The notes beneath the pieces were generated by a model. The model was not told where the DNA came from. It saw nothing but the letters and a program-made list of their open reading frames with translations, and did no database searches. A DNA stretch of 64,000 nt from Hyphomicrobiales bacterium (GTDB taxonomy: Bacteria > Pseudomonadota > Alphaproteobacteria > Rhizobiales > Rhizobiaceae): assembly GCA_900473745.1 (NCBI GenBank), contig UCMW01000007.1:372001-436000 (forward strand), written 5' to 3'. Positions 1 through 10,069 of this stretch are shown in pieces; position 1 is the stretch's first letter; every line of letters begins with the position of its first letter. The position numbers and the translations under genes are program-made.

Positions 1-200
1 TCAAGCGCATCGCCATCATGAACCCCGGCTTCGTCTCCGATTGCCTGGAAACGCTGGAGGAAATCGCCGGCGAGGCGGGCGAGGATTTTCTCCATAATGG
101 TGGTGAGAAATTTTCCCACATCCCCTGTCTCAACGACAGCGCGGATGGCATGCGCGTGATCGAAAATGTCGTGCGCCGGGAATTGCAGGGCTGGGCCTGA
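1..200 (+). CDS. hemH: Ferrochelatase, C-terminal fragment (gene starts before the window)
   Basis: Only the last 65 residues are present, with the reading frame open from base 3 to the TGA at 198-200. They match the ferrochelatase C-terminus: a PGF-x3-DCLETLEEI block, then GGEKF and an IPCLND motif before a short helical tail. Ferrochelatase inserts Fe2+ into protoporphyrin IX, the last step of heme synthesis, at the cytoplasmic face of the membrane. The conserved Glu in the CLETLEEI helix belongs to the active-site region of the family. A hairpin terminator follows at 239-266, so the gene probably ends its transcript here. Identity is firm although the catalytic His region lies outside the window. 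Confidence 0.88.
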   Translation, partial: KRIAIMNPGFVSDCLETLEEIAGEAGEDFLHNGGEKFSHIPCLNDSADGMRVIENVVRRELQGWA

Positions 201-238
201 GATTCTCGCCGGCGGATGCGTAACAAGAAACTTCAGGA

Positions 239-266
239 AGGGCTGCCGAGAGGCGGCCCTTTTTTC
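239..266 (+). terminator. Rho-independent terminator of hemH
   Basis: GGGC-T-GCC, loop GAGA, GGC-G-GCCC followed by six T residues; it sits 39 bp after the hemH stop. Confidence 0.7.
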
Positions 267-619
267 GATTTTATATTGAGTTCGGAGCCGAGGCCGGAGC
301 AGCCATCAACCTGCCGCCTCTGACCGTCACAAAATGATACAACCCAAACGATGGTCGCCGCCGCGATCACTCTGCAGGATCGCCCGCTTTCCGGCGCAAC
401 TGCCCAAATTTAATGCATCTTTTCATTCGGTTAGACTTTTTCAAACTGCGGACTCCACAACCGAATTAACAACTCGAAGCTGTCCCAGTGCGCAGACCGA
501 AAGCATTGACGAAGGCCTAAATCATTGGAATTTCATATAATTTTAGATAGGCGATTTCTTATATTAAGGTTCCATTTAGTAATGATCCCTAGAATTAGGG
601 GGAGTTGAAGGAGACCACC
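267..619. other. Non-coding gap between hemH and the PDC-like gene
   Basis: About 350 bp without a convincing gene. The short open frame at 334-540 has Ser/Arg-rich, unstructured composition and no ribosome site, so I do not call it. The stretch from about 530 to 600 is clearly AT-rich compared with its surroundings and probably holds the promoter of the gene starting at 620. I recognise no operator. Confidence 0.4.
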
Positions 620-1228
620 ATGAAATTCATCACGACCGCATTGGCCTCGACATTCCTCGCCATGTCGCTCGCCACCGCGCATGCTGAACCGCCGCAGCCA
701 GACATGGACAAGCTGATCTCGCCCGAACTCCTGCAGCAGATTCAGGAGTTCATCTCGGCCGAGATCGTCACCGTGTCGGTCCAGGCGCAGAACGCCCGCC
801 TGAACGAACTGACCCAGGACAAGATCGACGCACTGGACAACCAGTGGAAGGCCGAGCGCGAGGCTGCCGACAAGCCGCTGATTGCAGCCACGCTTTCCAG
901 CCCGCTTTCCGTCTATCTTGCCCGCATCCAGGGCAAGTCACTCGGCCTCTATCCCGAAATCTTCGTGATGGACCAGAACGGCCTCAATGTCGGCCAAAGT
1001 TCGGTCACCAGCGATTTCTGGCAGGGCGACGAGGACAAGTTCCAGAAGACCTATGACGTTTCCGACGATGCAATCTTCATCGACGCGGCCGAGTGGGACG
1101 ACGAACTGAAGATCTGGCGCAATCAGGTAAGCTTCACGCTGCTCGACAGCGCCAAGAAAAAGATTGGCGCCGTCACCGTCGAACTCAACCTCACGGAACT
1201 CGAGCGCCGGGCCCTCGCCGGCAGCTGA
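620..1228 (+). CDS. Secreted PDC/Cache-like protein of unknown function
   Basis: A 202-residue protein with a clear Sec signal peptide (residues 1-22, cleavage after AHA). The ATG at 620 is preferred over an in-frame TTG at 605 because AAGGAG lies at 608-613. After a helical segment (about 30-95) the C-terminal half reads FVMDQNG-LNVG...DFWQGDEDKF, then a strand-rich end IGAVTVELNL. This resembles the single PDC/Cache fold of periplasmic sensor domains, but here it is a free periplasmic protein with no membrane anchor. It is 80 bp upstream of a chemoreceptor gene in the same direction. I infer a possible ligand-binding partner of that receptor. The family assignment is by pattern only. Confidence 0.6.
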   Translation: MKFITTALASTFLAMSLATAHAEPPQPDMDKLISPELLQQIQEFISAEIVTVSVQAQNARLNELTQDKIDALDNQWKAEREAADKPLIAATLSSPLSVYLARIQGKSLGLYPEIFVMDQNGLNVGQSSVTSDFWQGDEDKFQKTYDVSDDAIFIDAAEWDDELKIWRNQVSFTLLDSAKKKIGAVTVELNLTELERRALAGS

Positions 1229-1308
1229 TCCGATGATCACGACCCCATGATGGCGGCCGTCTTGTAAAACATGATCCAATTCGACCCCGACCGGGACAGG
1301 ATTTCACT

Positions 1309-3264
1309 ATGCTCAAGAACCTATCCGTAAGCGCCAAGGGCTTTCTCGCTTTCGGACTCCTTGCCGCCATCGCGATCGCAGCCTCCACCTTCATGCACAA
1401 CCGCGCGATCATCGCGAGTGAGCACGTCGCCGAGACGGCCGTGGTCAACAATGTGGTTGCCGCCATCGACGAATTCTCCGCCGATCTGTACATCGCGGAT
1501 CTTCAGTTGAAGACTTTCCTTCTGACCGGCAACCGCGACTACGCGGAAGGCGCGCAGAGAGTTGCAGCCGAGATGGACAAGGACAAGGTCGGCATCGAGG
1601 CACTCGTCTCGGCCTCGGCTCCCGCCGAACTGGCAAAGTTCAAGGAAGCAATCACCTCGCTCGATGCCTGGAAGGCGAATTTCTTGGACCGTCAAATCCT
1701 TTTGATGCGTGACCCTGCGACCGTCGAACTCGCCCGCGCCATCGAAGTCACCGGCGAAGGCGAAGCTTTGGTCAAGGCCTTCGAAGACGGGCTCGCAGAT
1801 CTCAAGGCGACGCTTTCGGCGCGTGCTGCGACAGCCGCTGCCAACCAGACTGCAGCCCTGTCACTGGTTGAAACAGTGAGCCTCGCCGCCTCGATCATCG
1901 TCGGCATCGCGGCCGTCCTCATGGGCTTCCTGAACTTCCAGCTCGTGTCCAGGCCACTCGGCAAGCTCGCCGATGCCACGACCCGTCTGTCCGAAGGCGA
2001 CTTGAACGTCGCCATCGATCAGGGCGGCAAGGACGAAATCGGTCGCATGTCGGCCGCCATGCAGGTCTTCCGCGAAGCGGCCATTGCCAACAAGCGTCTC
2101 GAAGCCGAGGCAGATGGCAATCGCCGTCAGGCCGAAGCCGATCGCATCGCTGCCCAGCAGCGTGCAGAAGCAGACGCTGCCGAGCGTCTTCGGATTGCGA
2201 CCTCCGGCCTTGCAACTGGTCTGAAGCGTCTCGCCTCCGGCGATCTCGCTTTCCAGATCACCGAAGCCTTCGCCCCGGATTTCGAAGCCCTGCGCCACGA
2301 CTTCAACCAGTCGATCCTCCAGCTGAACCAGACCATGGCTGGCATCACGAACAGCGTGGCGACGATGGAGACAGGTACCCGCGAAATCGCGTCGGGCACC
2401 GATCATCTGTCGAAGCGCACCGAACAGCAGGCCGCAGCCCTTGAAGAGACTGCAGCGGCTGTCGAGCAAATTACGGCAAACGTCGTGAACTCGACCAAGC
2501 GCACGGAAGAGGCTCGTGGCGTCGCCGCGCACGCCAACACCTCGGCAAACCAGTCGTCGGAAGTCGTCGCCCGCGCCGAAGAGGCAATGCGCCGCATCGA
2601 AGGCTCTTCGCAGCAGATCTCCAACATCATCGGCGTGATCGACGAAATCGCCTTCCAGACGAACCTTCTGGCGCTCAATGCAGGCGTCGAGGCAGCGCGT
2701 GCCGGTGAAGCCGGCAAGGGTTTCGCCGTCGTCGCCCAGGAAGTCCGCGAACTCGCCCAGCGCTCTGCAAACGCTGCAAAGGAGATCAAGGCGCTCATCC
2801 AGAACTCCTCGACGGAAGTTGCGGGTGGTGTGGATCTCGTGCGCAAGACGGGTGAGGCTCTTCGCACGATTGGCGGCTTCATCAGCGAAATCAACACGCA
2901 TATGGATGCGATCGCGATTTCGGCCAAGGAACAGGCAACCGGCCTCTCGGAAGTCAACCATGCCGTCAACTCGATGGACCAGACGACCCAGCAGAATGCC
3001 GCCATGGTCGAAGAATCGAATGCAGCATCGGGCGCTCTGGCGACGGAGGCCGCCAAGCTACGCGACTTGATCTCTCACTTCACCATCGACGGCGTCCAGC
3101 AGACGCAGGCCTCGGCGCTGCGAGAAACCGCCCGCACAATGGCGCAGCCGGCTGCCCACCGCGCACAGGCACCACGGGCGGCAGAGCCTGCGCGCCGCAG
3201 CGCCCCTGCCCCGCGCAGCCACGGCAACGCCGCCGTGGCGCAGGAGAGCTGGGAAGAGTTCTGA
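1309..3264 (+). CDS. Methyl-accepting chemotaxis protein
   Basis: A 651-residue chemoreceptor. TM1 is at about residues 10-30, a helical periplasmic ligand domain at 31-185, and TM2 at about 188-212. A HAMP domain follows (SRPL...LSEGDL...DEIG), then a second HAMP-like unit near 296-345 (RLASGDL), and a methyl-accepting signalling domain to about 590. The hairpin tip carries the hallmark [20 protein letters not shown]. The protein ends in an Ala/Pro/Arg-rich linker and the tail ESWEEF. This matches the tethering pentapeptide type (xWxxF) used to dock CheR/CheB on some receptors. Ligand unknown; the secreted PDC-like protein just upstream is a candidate partner. A strong terminator follows at 3291-3327. 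Confidence 0.93.
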   Translation: MLKNLSVSAKGFLAFGLLAAIAIAASTFMHNRAIIASEHVAETAVVNNVVAAIDEFSADLYIADLQLKTFLLTGNRDYAEGAQRVAAEMDKDKVGIEALVSASAPAELAKFKEAITSLDAWKANFLDRQILLMRDPATVELARAIEVTGEGEALVKAFEDGLADLKATLSARAATAAANQTAALSLVETVSLAASIIVGIAAVLMGFLNFQLVSRPLGKLADATTRLSEGDLNVAIDQGGKDEIGRMSAAMQVFREAAIANKRLEAEADGNRRQAEADRIAAQQRAEADAAERLRIATSGLATGLKRLASGDLAFQITEAFAPDFEALRHDFNQSILQLNQTMAGITNSVATMETGTREIASGTDHLSKRTEQQAAALEETAAAVEQITANVVNSTKRTEEARGVAAHANTSANQSSEVVARAEEAMRRIEGSSQQISNIIGVIDEIAFQTNLLALNAGVEAARAGEAGKGFAVVAQEVRELAQRSANAAKEIKALIQNSSTEVAGGVDLVRKTGEALRTIGGFISEINTHMDAIAISAKEQATGLSEVNHAVNSMDQTTQQNAAMVEESNAASGALATEAAKLRDLISHFTIDGVQQTQASALRETARTMAQPAAHRAQAPRAAEPARRSAPAPRSHGNAAVAQESWEEF

Positions 3265-3290
3265 GACGAAACAGCTCGGACCTAGATGCA

Positions 3291-3327
3291 AGGGCGGCAG
3301 GCGCAATCCTGCCGCCCTATCTGTTTT
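3291..3327 (+). terminator. Rho-independent terminator after the chemoreceptor gene
   Basis: A 10-bp perfect stem, AGGGCGGCAG (3291-3300) with CTGCCGCCCT (3309-3318), followed by ATCTGTTTT. Confidence 0.7.
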
Positions 3328-3454
3328 GTGCGGCCCCTTTTACAGGCGGACAAGTTGTCGACGCTGTGACAGGCAAACCTTGCAATTCGACTGTCACCCC
3401 ACGATGTTAGATCGCGGGGGCGCGGTATTCGCCGCGTCAAAGCTGGAGGTTCTC

Positions 3455-4465
3455 ATGCCCATCACCGGTCCGGATATTGTCGTCATTGCACTCGTCGTGC
3501 TGGTCATCCTGGTGTTGTTTGCCGGTATCAAGACCGTGCCGCAGGGTTACCGCTACACGATCGAACGCTTCGGCCGCTATACCCGCACCCTTGAGCCGGG
3601 CCTCAACCTGATCATCCCCTTCTTCGAGCGCATCGGCTCCAAGATGAACGTGATGGAGCAGGTGCTCGACGTGCCCACCCAGGAAGTCATCACCAAGGAC
3701 AACGCTTCGGTCTCGGCCGACGCCGTCGCCTTCTATCAGGTGCTGAACGCTGCTGAAGCCGCCTACCAGGTGGCCAATCTCGAAAATGCCATCCTCAACC
3801 TGACCATGACCAATATCCGATCGGTCATGGGCTCGATGGACCTCGACGAGCTTCTCTCGAACCGCGAAGTGATCAACGACCGCTTGCTGCGTGTCGTCGA
3901 CGAAGCCGTGCGCCCCTGGGGCATCAAGGTTACCCGCGTCGAGATCAAGGACATCCAACCGCCGGCCGATCTGGTGGATGCCATGGGCCGGCAGATGAAG
4001 GCCGAACGTGAGAAGCGCGCTCAGGTTCTCGAAGCCGAGGGTTTCCGCAACGCACAGATCCTGCGCGCCGAGGGCGCAAAGCAGTCAGCCATCCTGGAGG
4101 CCGAAGGCCAGCGTGAAGCCGCCTATCGCGAAGCCGAAGCCCGCGAGCGTCTGGCGGAAGCCGAAGCCACGGCCACCCGCCTCGTCTCCGAAGCGATTGC
4201 CGCCGGTGACGTCAACGCCATCAACTACTTCGTCGCCCAGAAATATACCGAAGCAATGACGGCGATCGGCACGGCCAACAATTCCAAGATCGTTCTGATG
4301 CCGATGGAGGCGACCTCCTTGATCGGTTCCCTGGGCGGCATCGGCGCCATCGCCCGCGAAGTCTTTGGCGACGAAAAGCGCCCTGCCCCGCCGCGTCCGG
4401 CGCCGGCCGCACCTGGACCGAGGACCACGCCGCCGATCTCCTCCTTCAATCCCAACGGCGAGTGA
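3455..4465 (+). CDS. qmcA: SPFH/band 7 membrane protein, QmcA-like
   Basis: A 336-residue stomatin/prohibitin-family protein. The ATG at 3455 is chosen because GGAGG lies at 3445-3449; an open frame extends further upstream but gives no sensible N-terminus. One membrane helix is at about 6-26, then an SPFH domain ([15 protein letters not shown]..., about 28-190). An Ala/Glu-rich coiled coil follows, with repeats such as [17 protein letters not shown] (about 190-265). The C-terminus is Pro-rich. Such proteins form large oligomeric cages or microdomains and influence FtsH proteolysis in other bacteria. The stop overlaps the start of an NfeD gene (TGATG), the usual partner of SPFH proteins. Confidence 0.88.
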   Translation: MPITGPDIVVIALVVLVILVLFAGIKTVPQGYRYTIERFGRYTRTLEPGLNLIIPFFERIGSKMNVMEQVLDVPTQEVITKDNASVSADAVAFYQVLNAAEAAYQVANLENAILNLTMTNIRSVMGSMDLDELLSNREVINDRLLRVVDEAVRPWGIKVTRVEIKDIQPPADLVDAMGRQMKAEREKRAQVLEAEGFRNAQILRAEGAKQSAILEAEGQREAAYREAEARERLAEAEATATRLVSEAIAAGDVNAINYFVAQKYTEAMTAIGTANNSKIVLMPMEATSLIGSLGGIGAIAREVFGDEKRPAPPRPAPAAPGPRTTPPISSFNPNGE

Positions 4466-4929
4466 TGACCATGCTCGGCCGCATCATCGCCGAACTCGGT
4501 CCCTGGAGCTGGTGGGTGCTCGGCATGCTGCTTCTGGCCGCCGAACTCGTAATGCCCGGCGTCTTCCTCGTCTGGATCGGCCTCGGCGCGATCCTGACCG
4601 GAGCGGTATCGCTGCTGCTCTGGGATGCAGGCTTCTGGACTTGGCAGGTGCAGTCACTGGTCTTTGCCGCCAGCGCTGTCGTCTTCACGTTGGCCGGTCG
4701 ACGCTATTTTTCCAGTCTCGAAACCGAGAGCGACGAGCCACTGCTCAACCAAAGGGGCGCCAGCCTTGTCGGCCGCACTGCCGTGCTGGCCGAGCCGATC
4801 CGCGAGGGTCGTGGCCGCATCCGTCTGGACGACACCTTCTGGCTGGTAGCAGGGCCTGATCTGCCGAGTGGCACAAGGGTCAAGATCGTATCCAGCACCG
4901 GTCGGGATCTGACGGTGGAAGAAGCTTAG
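4465..4929 (+). CDS. NfeD family membrane protein
   Basis: A 154-residue short NfeD-type protein. Three hydrophobic helices fill roughly residues 10-85 (WWVLGMLLLAAELVMPGVFLVW and following). They are followed by a soluble OB-fold-like C-terminal domain of about 60 residues with LVGRTAVLAEPI and GRIRLDDTFW. The ATG at 4465 overlaps the qmcA stop by one base, so translation is coupled; GTG at 4462 and ATG at 4471 are alternatives. NfeD proteins pair with SPFH proteins and are thought to stabilise or assemble them in membrane microdomains. The gene converges with kdsD, leaving only 6 bp between stops. Confidence 0.85.
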   Translation: MTMLGRIIAELGPWSWWVLGMLLLAAELVMPGVFLVWIGLGAILTGAVSLLLWDAGFWTWQVQSLVFAASAVVFTLAGRRYFSSLETESDEPLLNQRGASLVGRTAVLAEPIREGRGRIRLDDTFWLVAGPDLPSGTRVKIVSSTGRDLTVEEA

Positions 4930-4935
4930 GTCGCT

Positions 4936-5931
4936 TCAGGCGACGCCGATCCTGAGCAGATCGTGGAAGTGGATGAGACCAATCGGCGTATTCTCGTCGT
5001 CCACCACGATCAGCGCGCCGATCCCATGCTTGTTGATCATGGCCGCAGCCGTCGTGGCCAGCGCATCGCCCTTGATGACCTTGGGGTTGCGGGTCATGAC
5101 ATCCTCGACATTGAGGGCCGAGAGATCGCGGGCGAGGTTGCGGGCCATGTCGCCTTCGGTGACGATGCCGCAGAGCTTGCCTGCATCGTCCGTGATCCCC
5201 ACGCAGCCGAAATGCTTATGCGACAATGTCTGGACCGCATCGGGCATCGATGTGCCGAGCGGCACCAGCGGCAAGCGGTCGCCGGTATGCATGATGTCGC
5301 GCACATGGGTGAGCGCCGCACCGAGCTTGCCGCCCGGATGGAAGGTACGGAAGTCCGATGGCGAGAAGCCACGGGCTTCCAGAAGCGCGATGGCAATCGC
5401 ATCGCCAATCGACAACTGCAGAACCGCAGACGTCGTCGGCGCCAATCCGTGCGGGCACGCTTCCTGGATCTTCGGCATCAGCAGCACGACATCGGCATTG
5501 CGCGCGAGTGTCGAATTTTCACCGGCCGTGATCGCAATCAATGGAATTGAGAAGCGGCGCGAAAAGGCGAGAATGCCCTGCAGCTCGGCCGTCTCACCGC
5601 CCCAGGAGATCGCGAGGATCACATCGTCCTGTGCAATCATGCCGAGATCACCGTGATTGGCTTCCGCAGGATGCACGAAGAAAGCCGGCGTCCCAGTCGA
5701 GGCAAAGGTCGCTGCAATCTTCGAACCGATATGCCCGCTTTTGCCGACGCCGGTGACAATGACACGGCCGGTGATCTCACCGATCGTCTTGACGGCATGG
5801 CAGAAAGGCGCGGCGAGCGGCCCCCCCAGTGCTTCCTCGAGCACCCGCAATCCCTCGCGCTCGGTCGAGACGACCCGAAGAGCGGATTCGGTGGCACTGG
5901 CTTCGACGAGATTGACTGCGCGCTTGATCAT
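4936..5931 (-). CDS. kdsD: Arabinose-5-phosphate isomerase (KpsF/GutQ/KdsD family)
   Basis: A 331-residue protein that interconverts ribulose-5-phosphate and arabinose-5-phosphate, the first step of Kdo synthesis for LPS. An SIS domain covers about residues 35-180, with TGVGKSGHIGSKIAATFAS and EANHGDLGMI. Two CBS domains follow (about 200-330; IMHTGDRLPLV... and VMTRNPKVI...). I take the ATG at 5931, which gives the usual family N-terminus MIKRAVNLVEASATES. The frame remains open to a possible start at 6039, which would add 36 atypical residues. It diverges from an outer-membrane protein gene, so envelope genes cluster here. Confidence 0.92.
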   Translation of the reverse strand: MIKRAVNLVEASATESALRVVSTEREGLRVLEEALGGPLAAPFCHAVKTIGEITGRVIVTGVGKSGHIGSKIAATFASTGTPAFFVHPAEANHGDLGMIAQDDVILAISWGGETAELQGILAFSRRFSIPLIAITAGENSTLARNADVVLLMPKIQEACPHGLAPTTSAVLQLSIGDAIAIALLEARGFSPSDFRTFHPGGKLGAALTHVRDIMHTGDRLPLVPLGTSMPDAVQTLSHKHFGCVGITDDAGKLCGIVTEGDMARNLARDLSALNVEDVMTRNPKVIKGDALATTAAAMINKHGIGALIVVDDENTPIGLIHFHDLLRIGVA

Positions 5932-6084
5932 GCCGTCCCATACTGCGTTTGAGGGCTGGTGTAAATTCTCGTGCGACAGAGGGCCAGCGCTATCCGCCTT
6001 CAGGGCGCATCCTTGCATCTGAAACCAAACATTAACCATCAGGCTTTACGTTTGGGTAAGCATTGCAGATTGCCGGGCGCAGGA

Positions 6085-7641
6085 ATGACCTCAGTCGAAA
6101 ATCGGGACAAGCGCGGCACGAGCCGCCTCGGGCTGCGCGCCTTTGCAGGCGTGCTGGCATTGTCCGTACTCGCGCACCCATCTCTTCTCGCAGCCCAGCA
6201 GGCCGAGGCAAACGACACCAGAACGGGCGCATCGCTCCCCGCCTGGTCTCTGCTGCCCGGATCCGCACAGGCAACGACTGCCACGCCTACAGCGAACGGC
6301 ACCTCCGTGCCGCAACAGACCGGCGCCACGGCCCCATCCACGGCAGCAACCGATCCCCTGGCAACTGGCACGGTCGCGCCCGACGATCAGACGCTAGAAC
6401 CACTGACGGACCCCGACGCGATCCCGGTGGATGAAGATATCGGGCGACAGAACCTGCGGGAGCCTCGCCTCGACAACCCGACCGCCGAGCGCATCAGCCG
6501 TGAGCTCGATTCTGAAGACGACAGCGGCATCCGGCTGGGCACCTTGATCCTGCGCCCCTCGATCAGCCAGAAACTGGGCAGCGAAACAGAAAAGACCGGC
6601 AGCCTCAAGGACGACCGGATCTTCTCTGAAACGGGTCTCAAGGGCACGATCACATCGGACTGGTCCCGCCACGAACTCTCCGTGGGAGCGGAAGGTACCT
6701 GGCAGGAAACGCTGTCTGGCGACGAAACCGACAAGCCGCGGGCCGATATCGATGCACGCCTGCGTCTCGACCTAGCAGATGATACCCTCGCTACCCTTTC
6801 AGCTACCTACAATTTCGGCCGCGAAGACAGCGATGATCCGAACGCCGTCAGCGGCGCCAAGGTTCAATCCGGGGTACATCAATATGGTGCCGCCGCCTCG
6901 ATAGAACGGGATTTCGGGCTTATCCGCGGCTCCATCGCAGCCGACGTGACGCGTCTGCAGTATTCCGACGCCGAACTCTCGGATGGCTCGACGCTTGAGC
7001 GCAGCGACCGAAACCGCAATCGTTATGCTCTGACCAGCCGCCTGGGCTACGAGCTCTCGCCTGCCCTCATCCCCTTCATCGAAGGCACGATCGGGCGGAT
7101 TGATTACGACGATGCTGTTGATTCCGCCGGCTATCGCCGATCGGCCGACCTCTATGGCGCAAAGACCGGCGTCGCTGTTGATCTCGGCGAAAAACTGCGC
7201 GGCGAGATCGCCGTCGGCTACGAACATCAGAAGTTCGAGGATGGCCGGCTGGAGGAGCTTTCCGCCCTCACCGTGGACGGCAATATTTTCTGGTCGCCGC
7301 GGGAAGGCACGAGCATCGACGTCACGCTCGACACGAGCATCGACCCGTCGACGACCGCAGGTGTGAATGGCGCCACGATCCATCGCGTGACGGCGCAACT
7401 TGCACACGACCTGCGCTCGAACCTCGTCGCCCGCCTGACCGGCGGCACGACCTTCACGCGATATGATGGGGATGCGGCTTCGGCCGATACAACCGCCTAC
7501 CTCGCCGGCGCCGGCCTGACCTGGAAGGTCAACCGCTACCTCGACGCGACGGCTGATCTCACTTACGAGCGCACAAATTACAAGACGGGCAGCGACAACC
7601 AGAGCCTGACGGCACTGGTGGGCCTGACCGCCAAGCGCTGA
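6085..7641 (+). CDS. Outer-membrane beta-barrel protein (BBP2/DUF2320-like)
   Basis: A 518-residue protein starting at ATG 6085; the frame extends upstream to 5971 but that part is not signal-like. An N-terminal signal sequence (FAGVLALSVLAHPSLLAAQQA) is followed by a low-complexity Thr/Ala/Pro segment (about 50-115). The rest has alternating strands: GTLILRPSISQKLGSETEKTG, LSVGAEGTWQET, ATLSATYNFGRED, FIEGTIGRIDYDD and others, typical of the large beta-barrel family found in rhizobia near exopolysaccharide genes. The role is unknown; the neighbouring galU supplies UDP-glucose for polysaccharides. The barrel ends in a basic residue rather than the usual aromatic one. A TTAACCAT half-site lies upstream at 6032-6039. 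Confidence 0.75.
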   Translation: MTSVENRDKRGTSRLGLRAFAGVLALSVLAHPSLLAAQQAEANDTRTGASLPAWSLLPGSAQATTATPTANGTSVPQQTGATAPSTAATDPLATGTVAPDDQTLEPLTDPDAIPVDEDIGRQNLREPRLDNPTAERISRELDSEDDSGIRLGTLILRPSISQKLGSETEKTGSLKDDRIFSETGLKGTITSDWSRHELSVGAEGTWQETLSGDETDKPRADIDARLRLDLADDTLATLSATYNFGREDSDDPNAVSGAKVQSGVHQYGAAASIERDFGLIRGSIAADVTRLQYSDAELSDGSTLERSDRNRNRYALTSRLGYELSPALIPFIEGTIGRIDYDDAVDSAGYRRSADLYGAKTGVAVDLGEKLRGEIAVGYEHQKFEDGRLEELSALTVDGNIFWSPREGTSIDVTLDTSIDPSTTAGVNGATIHRVTAQLAHDLRSNLVARLTGGTTFTRYDGDAASADTTAYLAGAGLTWKVNRYLDATADLTYERTNYKTGSDNQSLTALVGLTAKR

Positions 7642-7662
7642 GCCCGGCGGTCAGGAAGCTGT

Positions 7663-8550
7663 TCACTTGAGGGCTGCGAGCAGCGCCTTCAATTGGTCTT
7701 CGATGGCTGGGCGGATATCTGCACGCTCGATGGCGAAGGCGACGTTCGCCAAAATGAAGCCATCCTTGGCACCGCAGTCGAAGGTCTGACCCTTGAAGTG
7801 ATATCCGGCAAAATCCTGGCTCTGGGCGAGCTTCAGCATACCGTCGGTGAGCTGGATCTCGTTGCCGGCACCACGCTCCTGCGTCGACAGGATTTCGAAG
7901 ATCTCTGGCTGAAGGATATAGCGACCGTTGATGAAGAAGTTCGACGGAGCGGTGCCCTTGGCAGGCTTCTCGACCATCTGGTCGATCTTGAAGCCGCCTT
8001 CCAGCGTCTCGCCGACACCGACGATGCCGTATTTGTGCGCCTGTTCGGGCGCACATTCCTCGACAGCCACGATGTTGCCGCCGGTCTTCTCGTAAAGTTC
8101 GACCATGCCCTTGAGGCAGCCCTTTTCTGCGCGCATAATCATGTCAGGCAGAAGAAGGGCGAAAGGTTCGTGCCCCACGATGTCGCGAGCACACCAGACG
8201 GCGTGTCCTAGACCGAGCGGTTCCTGTTGGCGCGTGAAGCTGGTCTGGCCGGCCGTCGGCTGAAGGGACTCGAGCAGCGAGAGTTCGGCATTCTTGTTGC
8301 GGGCTTTCAGGGTCTGCTCAAGCTCGAACTGGATGTCGAAATAGTCCTCGATGACCGCCTTGCCACGGCCGGTCACGAAGACGAGATGCTCGATCCCGGC
8401 TTCGATTGCCTCGTCGACCACATACTGGATGACGGGCTTATCGACGACGGTGAGCATTTCCTTCGGCACCGCCTTGGTGGCCGGCAGAAAACGGGTGCCG
8501 AGACCGGCGACGGGAAACACGGCTTTCCGGAGCTTTTTAGTCTGAACCAC
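7663..8550 (-). CDS. galU: UTP-glucose-1-phosphate uridylyltransferase
   Basis: A 295-residue enzyme making UDP-glucose from UTP and glucose-1-phosphate; in rhizobia the orthologue serves exopolysaccharide synthesis (exoN/galU). The N-terminal nucleotide-binding motif is [20 protein letters not shown], followed by [12 protein letters not shown]. Further family blocks are [13 protein letters not shown], the [12 protein letters not shown] block and CGAKDGF near the end. The start is GTG at 8550, with AGGAGG six bases upstream. It converges with the beta-barrel gene, leaving 21 bp. Length and motifs are normal for the family. Confidence 0.95.
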   Translation of the reverse strand: MVQTKKLRKAVFPVAGLGTRFLPATKAVPKEMLTVVDKPVIQYVVDEAIEAGIEHLVFVTGRGKAVIEDYFDIQFELEQTLKARNKNAELSLLESLQPTAGQTSFTRQQEPLGLGHAVWCARDIVGHEPFALLLPDMIMRAEKGCLKGMVELYEKTGGNIVAVEECAPEQAHKYGIVGVGETLEGGFKIDQMVEKPAKGTAPSNFFINGRYILQPEIFEILSTQERGAGNEIQLTDGMLKLAQSQDFAGYHFKGQTFDCGAKDGFILANVAFAIERADIRPAIEDQLKALLAALK

Positions 8551-8744
8551 ACATCCCTCCTGGAGGATCTAATCGATTAACGCCTTCATTACGCGGTTAC
8601 GCCCAGTAACATATAATTGCTTCAAAATGGCAAAGACTAAGCTTGGGCGGACCGCGTGGTAAACGGTTTGTTGACTGAACAGCGTTAACCTGTGGTGAAC
8701 AGCCTTGTTCCGGCTGCCAACACGAGAATGCACGGGAGATGCCC

Positions 8745-9956
8745 ATGAAAAGACACCGCCCCAGCCTGCTCGGCGCGATTGCCCTGACGCTTTCGACGGC
8801 GCTCATTCCGCTGGACGCCTTCGCAGATGCCGGTTTCCAGAAGTGGATCCGCGACTTTTATCCGACGGCCGCGAAAGCAGGGATTACAGAACGCACCTAC
8901 CGCCAGGCTTTCAACGGCGTGAACGAACCAGACCAGTTCGTGCTCGAAAAGGCGGCCTACCAGCCCGAGTTCAAGTCGGAGATCTGGGACTATCTCGATA
9001 GTCGCGTGAACCCCTACACCGTGAAGATCGGCCAGGAGATGCTGACCAAACATGGCCGGCTATTGACGGCGCTGGAAAATCATTTCGGCGTCGACAAGCA
9101 TGTGCTGCTCGCCATCTGGTCGATGGAATCGAACTACGGCGCTGCCTTGGAGCGTCCCGACCGCCTGCACAACGTGCCGCGTTCGCTGGCGACACTCGCC
9201 TATGCCGACCGCAAGCGCGCGAAGTTTGCCCGCACGCAGCTGATTGCTGCGCTCAAGATGCTGCAGAACGGCGACGTATCCAATAAGAACCTGATGGGAT
9301 CCTGGGCCGGCGCCATGGGCCACACCCAGTTCATCCCGACCAGCTACCTTCTCTACGGCATAGATGCCGATGGCAACGGCAGCAAGGACATCTGGCACTC
9401 GATCCCCGACGCGCTCGCAACCGCCGCCAATCTGCTCGCCAAGAACAACTGGCAATCCGGCCGCACCTGGGGCTACGAAATCGTCGTGCCGCGCGGCGGC
9501 CACAAGTTCAGCGGACAGACCAAGACGTTGGCCCAGTGGCAGGCGCTCGGCTTTGCCCGTCCGACGGGCAAGGGCTTCAAGAACGGCGCAGAACGCGCCG
9601 AACTGAAAATGCTCGGCGGTTCAAACGGTCCGGGCTTCCTGATGACCAAGAACTTCTTCGTCATCAAGCGCTACAACGCTGCCGACAGCTATGCCCTCGG
9701 TGTCGGCCTGCTGGCCGACGAGATCGCCGGTTACGGTGGCATGAAGCAGCGCTGGCCGCGGCCGAACGGTACGCTCGATATGAAGGAAAAGTTCGAACTG
9801 CAGACGCGCATGCAGGCGCTCGGCTATTACGACGGAAAGATCGACGGCAATTTCGGCTCCGGCTCGAAGGCTGCCATCACCGCCATCCAGCAGCGCCTCG
9901 GCATGGCGGCAGACGGCCAGCCGTCGCGCGTCCTGCTCGATGCCCTGCGCAACTGA
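8745..9956 (+). CDS. Lytic murein transglycosylase (MltB/SLT_2 family) with peptidoglycan-binding domain
   Basis: A 403-residue periplasmic enzyme that cleaves peptidoglycan with 1,6-anhydro formation. The signal peptide is at about residues 1-28 (ends DAFADA). The SLT_2 catalytic domain (about 30-320) has the catalytic Glu in LLAIWSMESNYG and the substrate groove blocks GSWAGAMGHTQFIPTSY and IPDALATAANLLAKNNW. A C-terminal PG_binding_1 domain (about 345-403) reads MQALGYYDGKIDGNFGSGSKAAI. The ATG at 8745 is preferred because CGGGAG at 8733-8738 is well spaced from it; ATG 8739 would abut that site. A perfect terminator follows at 9995-10037. Confidence 0.92.
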   Translation: MKRHRPSLLGAIALTLSTALIPLDAFADAGFQKWIRDFYPTAAKAGITERTYRQAFNGVNEPDQFVLEKAAYQPEFKSEIWDYLDSRVNPYTVKIGQEMLTKHGRLLTALENHFGVDKHVLLAIWSMESNYGAALERPDRLHNVPRSLATLAYADRKRAKFARTQLIAALKMLQNGDVSNKNLMGSWAGAMGHTQFIPTSYLLYGIDADGNGSKDIWHSIPDALATAANLLAKNNWQSGRTWGYEIVVPRGGHKFSGQTKTLAQWQALGFARPTGKGFKNGAERAELKMLGGSNGPGFLMTKNFFVIKRYNAADSYALGVGLLADEIAGYGGMKQRWPRPNGTLDMKEKFELQTRMQALGYYDGKIDGNFGSGSKAAITAIQQRLGMAADGQPSRVLLDALRN

Positions 9957-9994
9957 TCGCGACAGTTCCAGTCGACAGAACGATTGACTTGCCC

Positions 9995-10037
9995 TCCGCC
10001 GCGATCCAGAAACATGGGATCGCGGCGGATTGTTTTT
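9995..10037 (+). terminator. Rho-independent terminator after the transglycosylase gene
   Basis: Perfect 13-bp stem TCCGCCGCGATCC / GGATCGCGGCGGA with a TTGTTTTT tail. Confidence 0.8.
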
Positions 10038-10069
10038 GAGCTGTCGCGGAGGCGGCGATGGAGTGAAAC

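Noticed and set aside
334..540. A 68-residue open frame in the hemH downstream gap
   Set aside because: No ribosome binding site, no recognisable family and a Ser/Arg-rich composition; probably random.
6032..6039. TTAACCAT half-site before the beta-barrel gene as a CtrA site
   Set aside because: A single half-site of this kind occurs often by chance, and no partner is at the right spacing.
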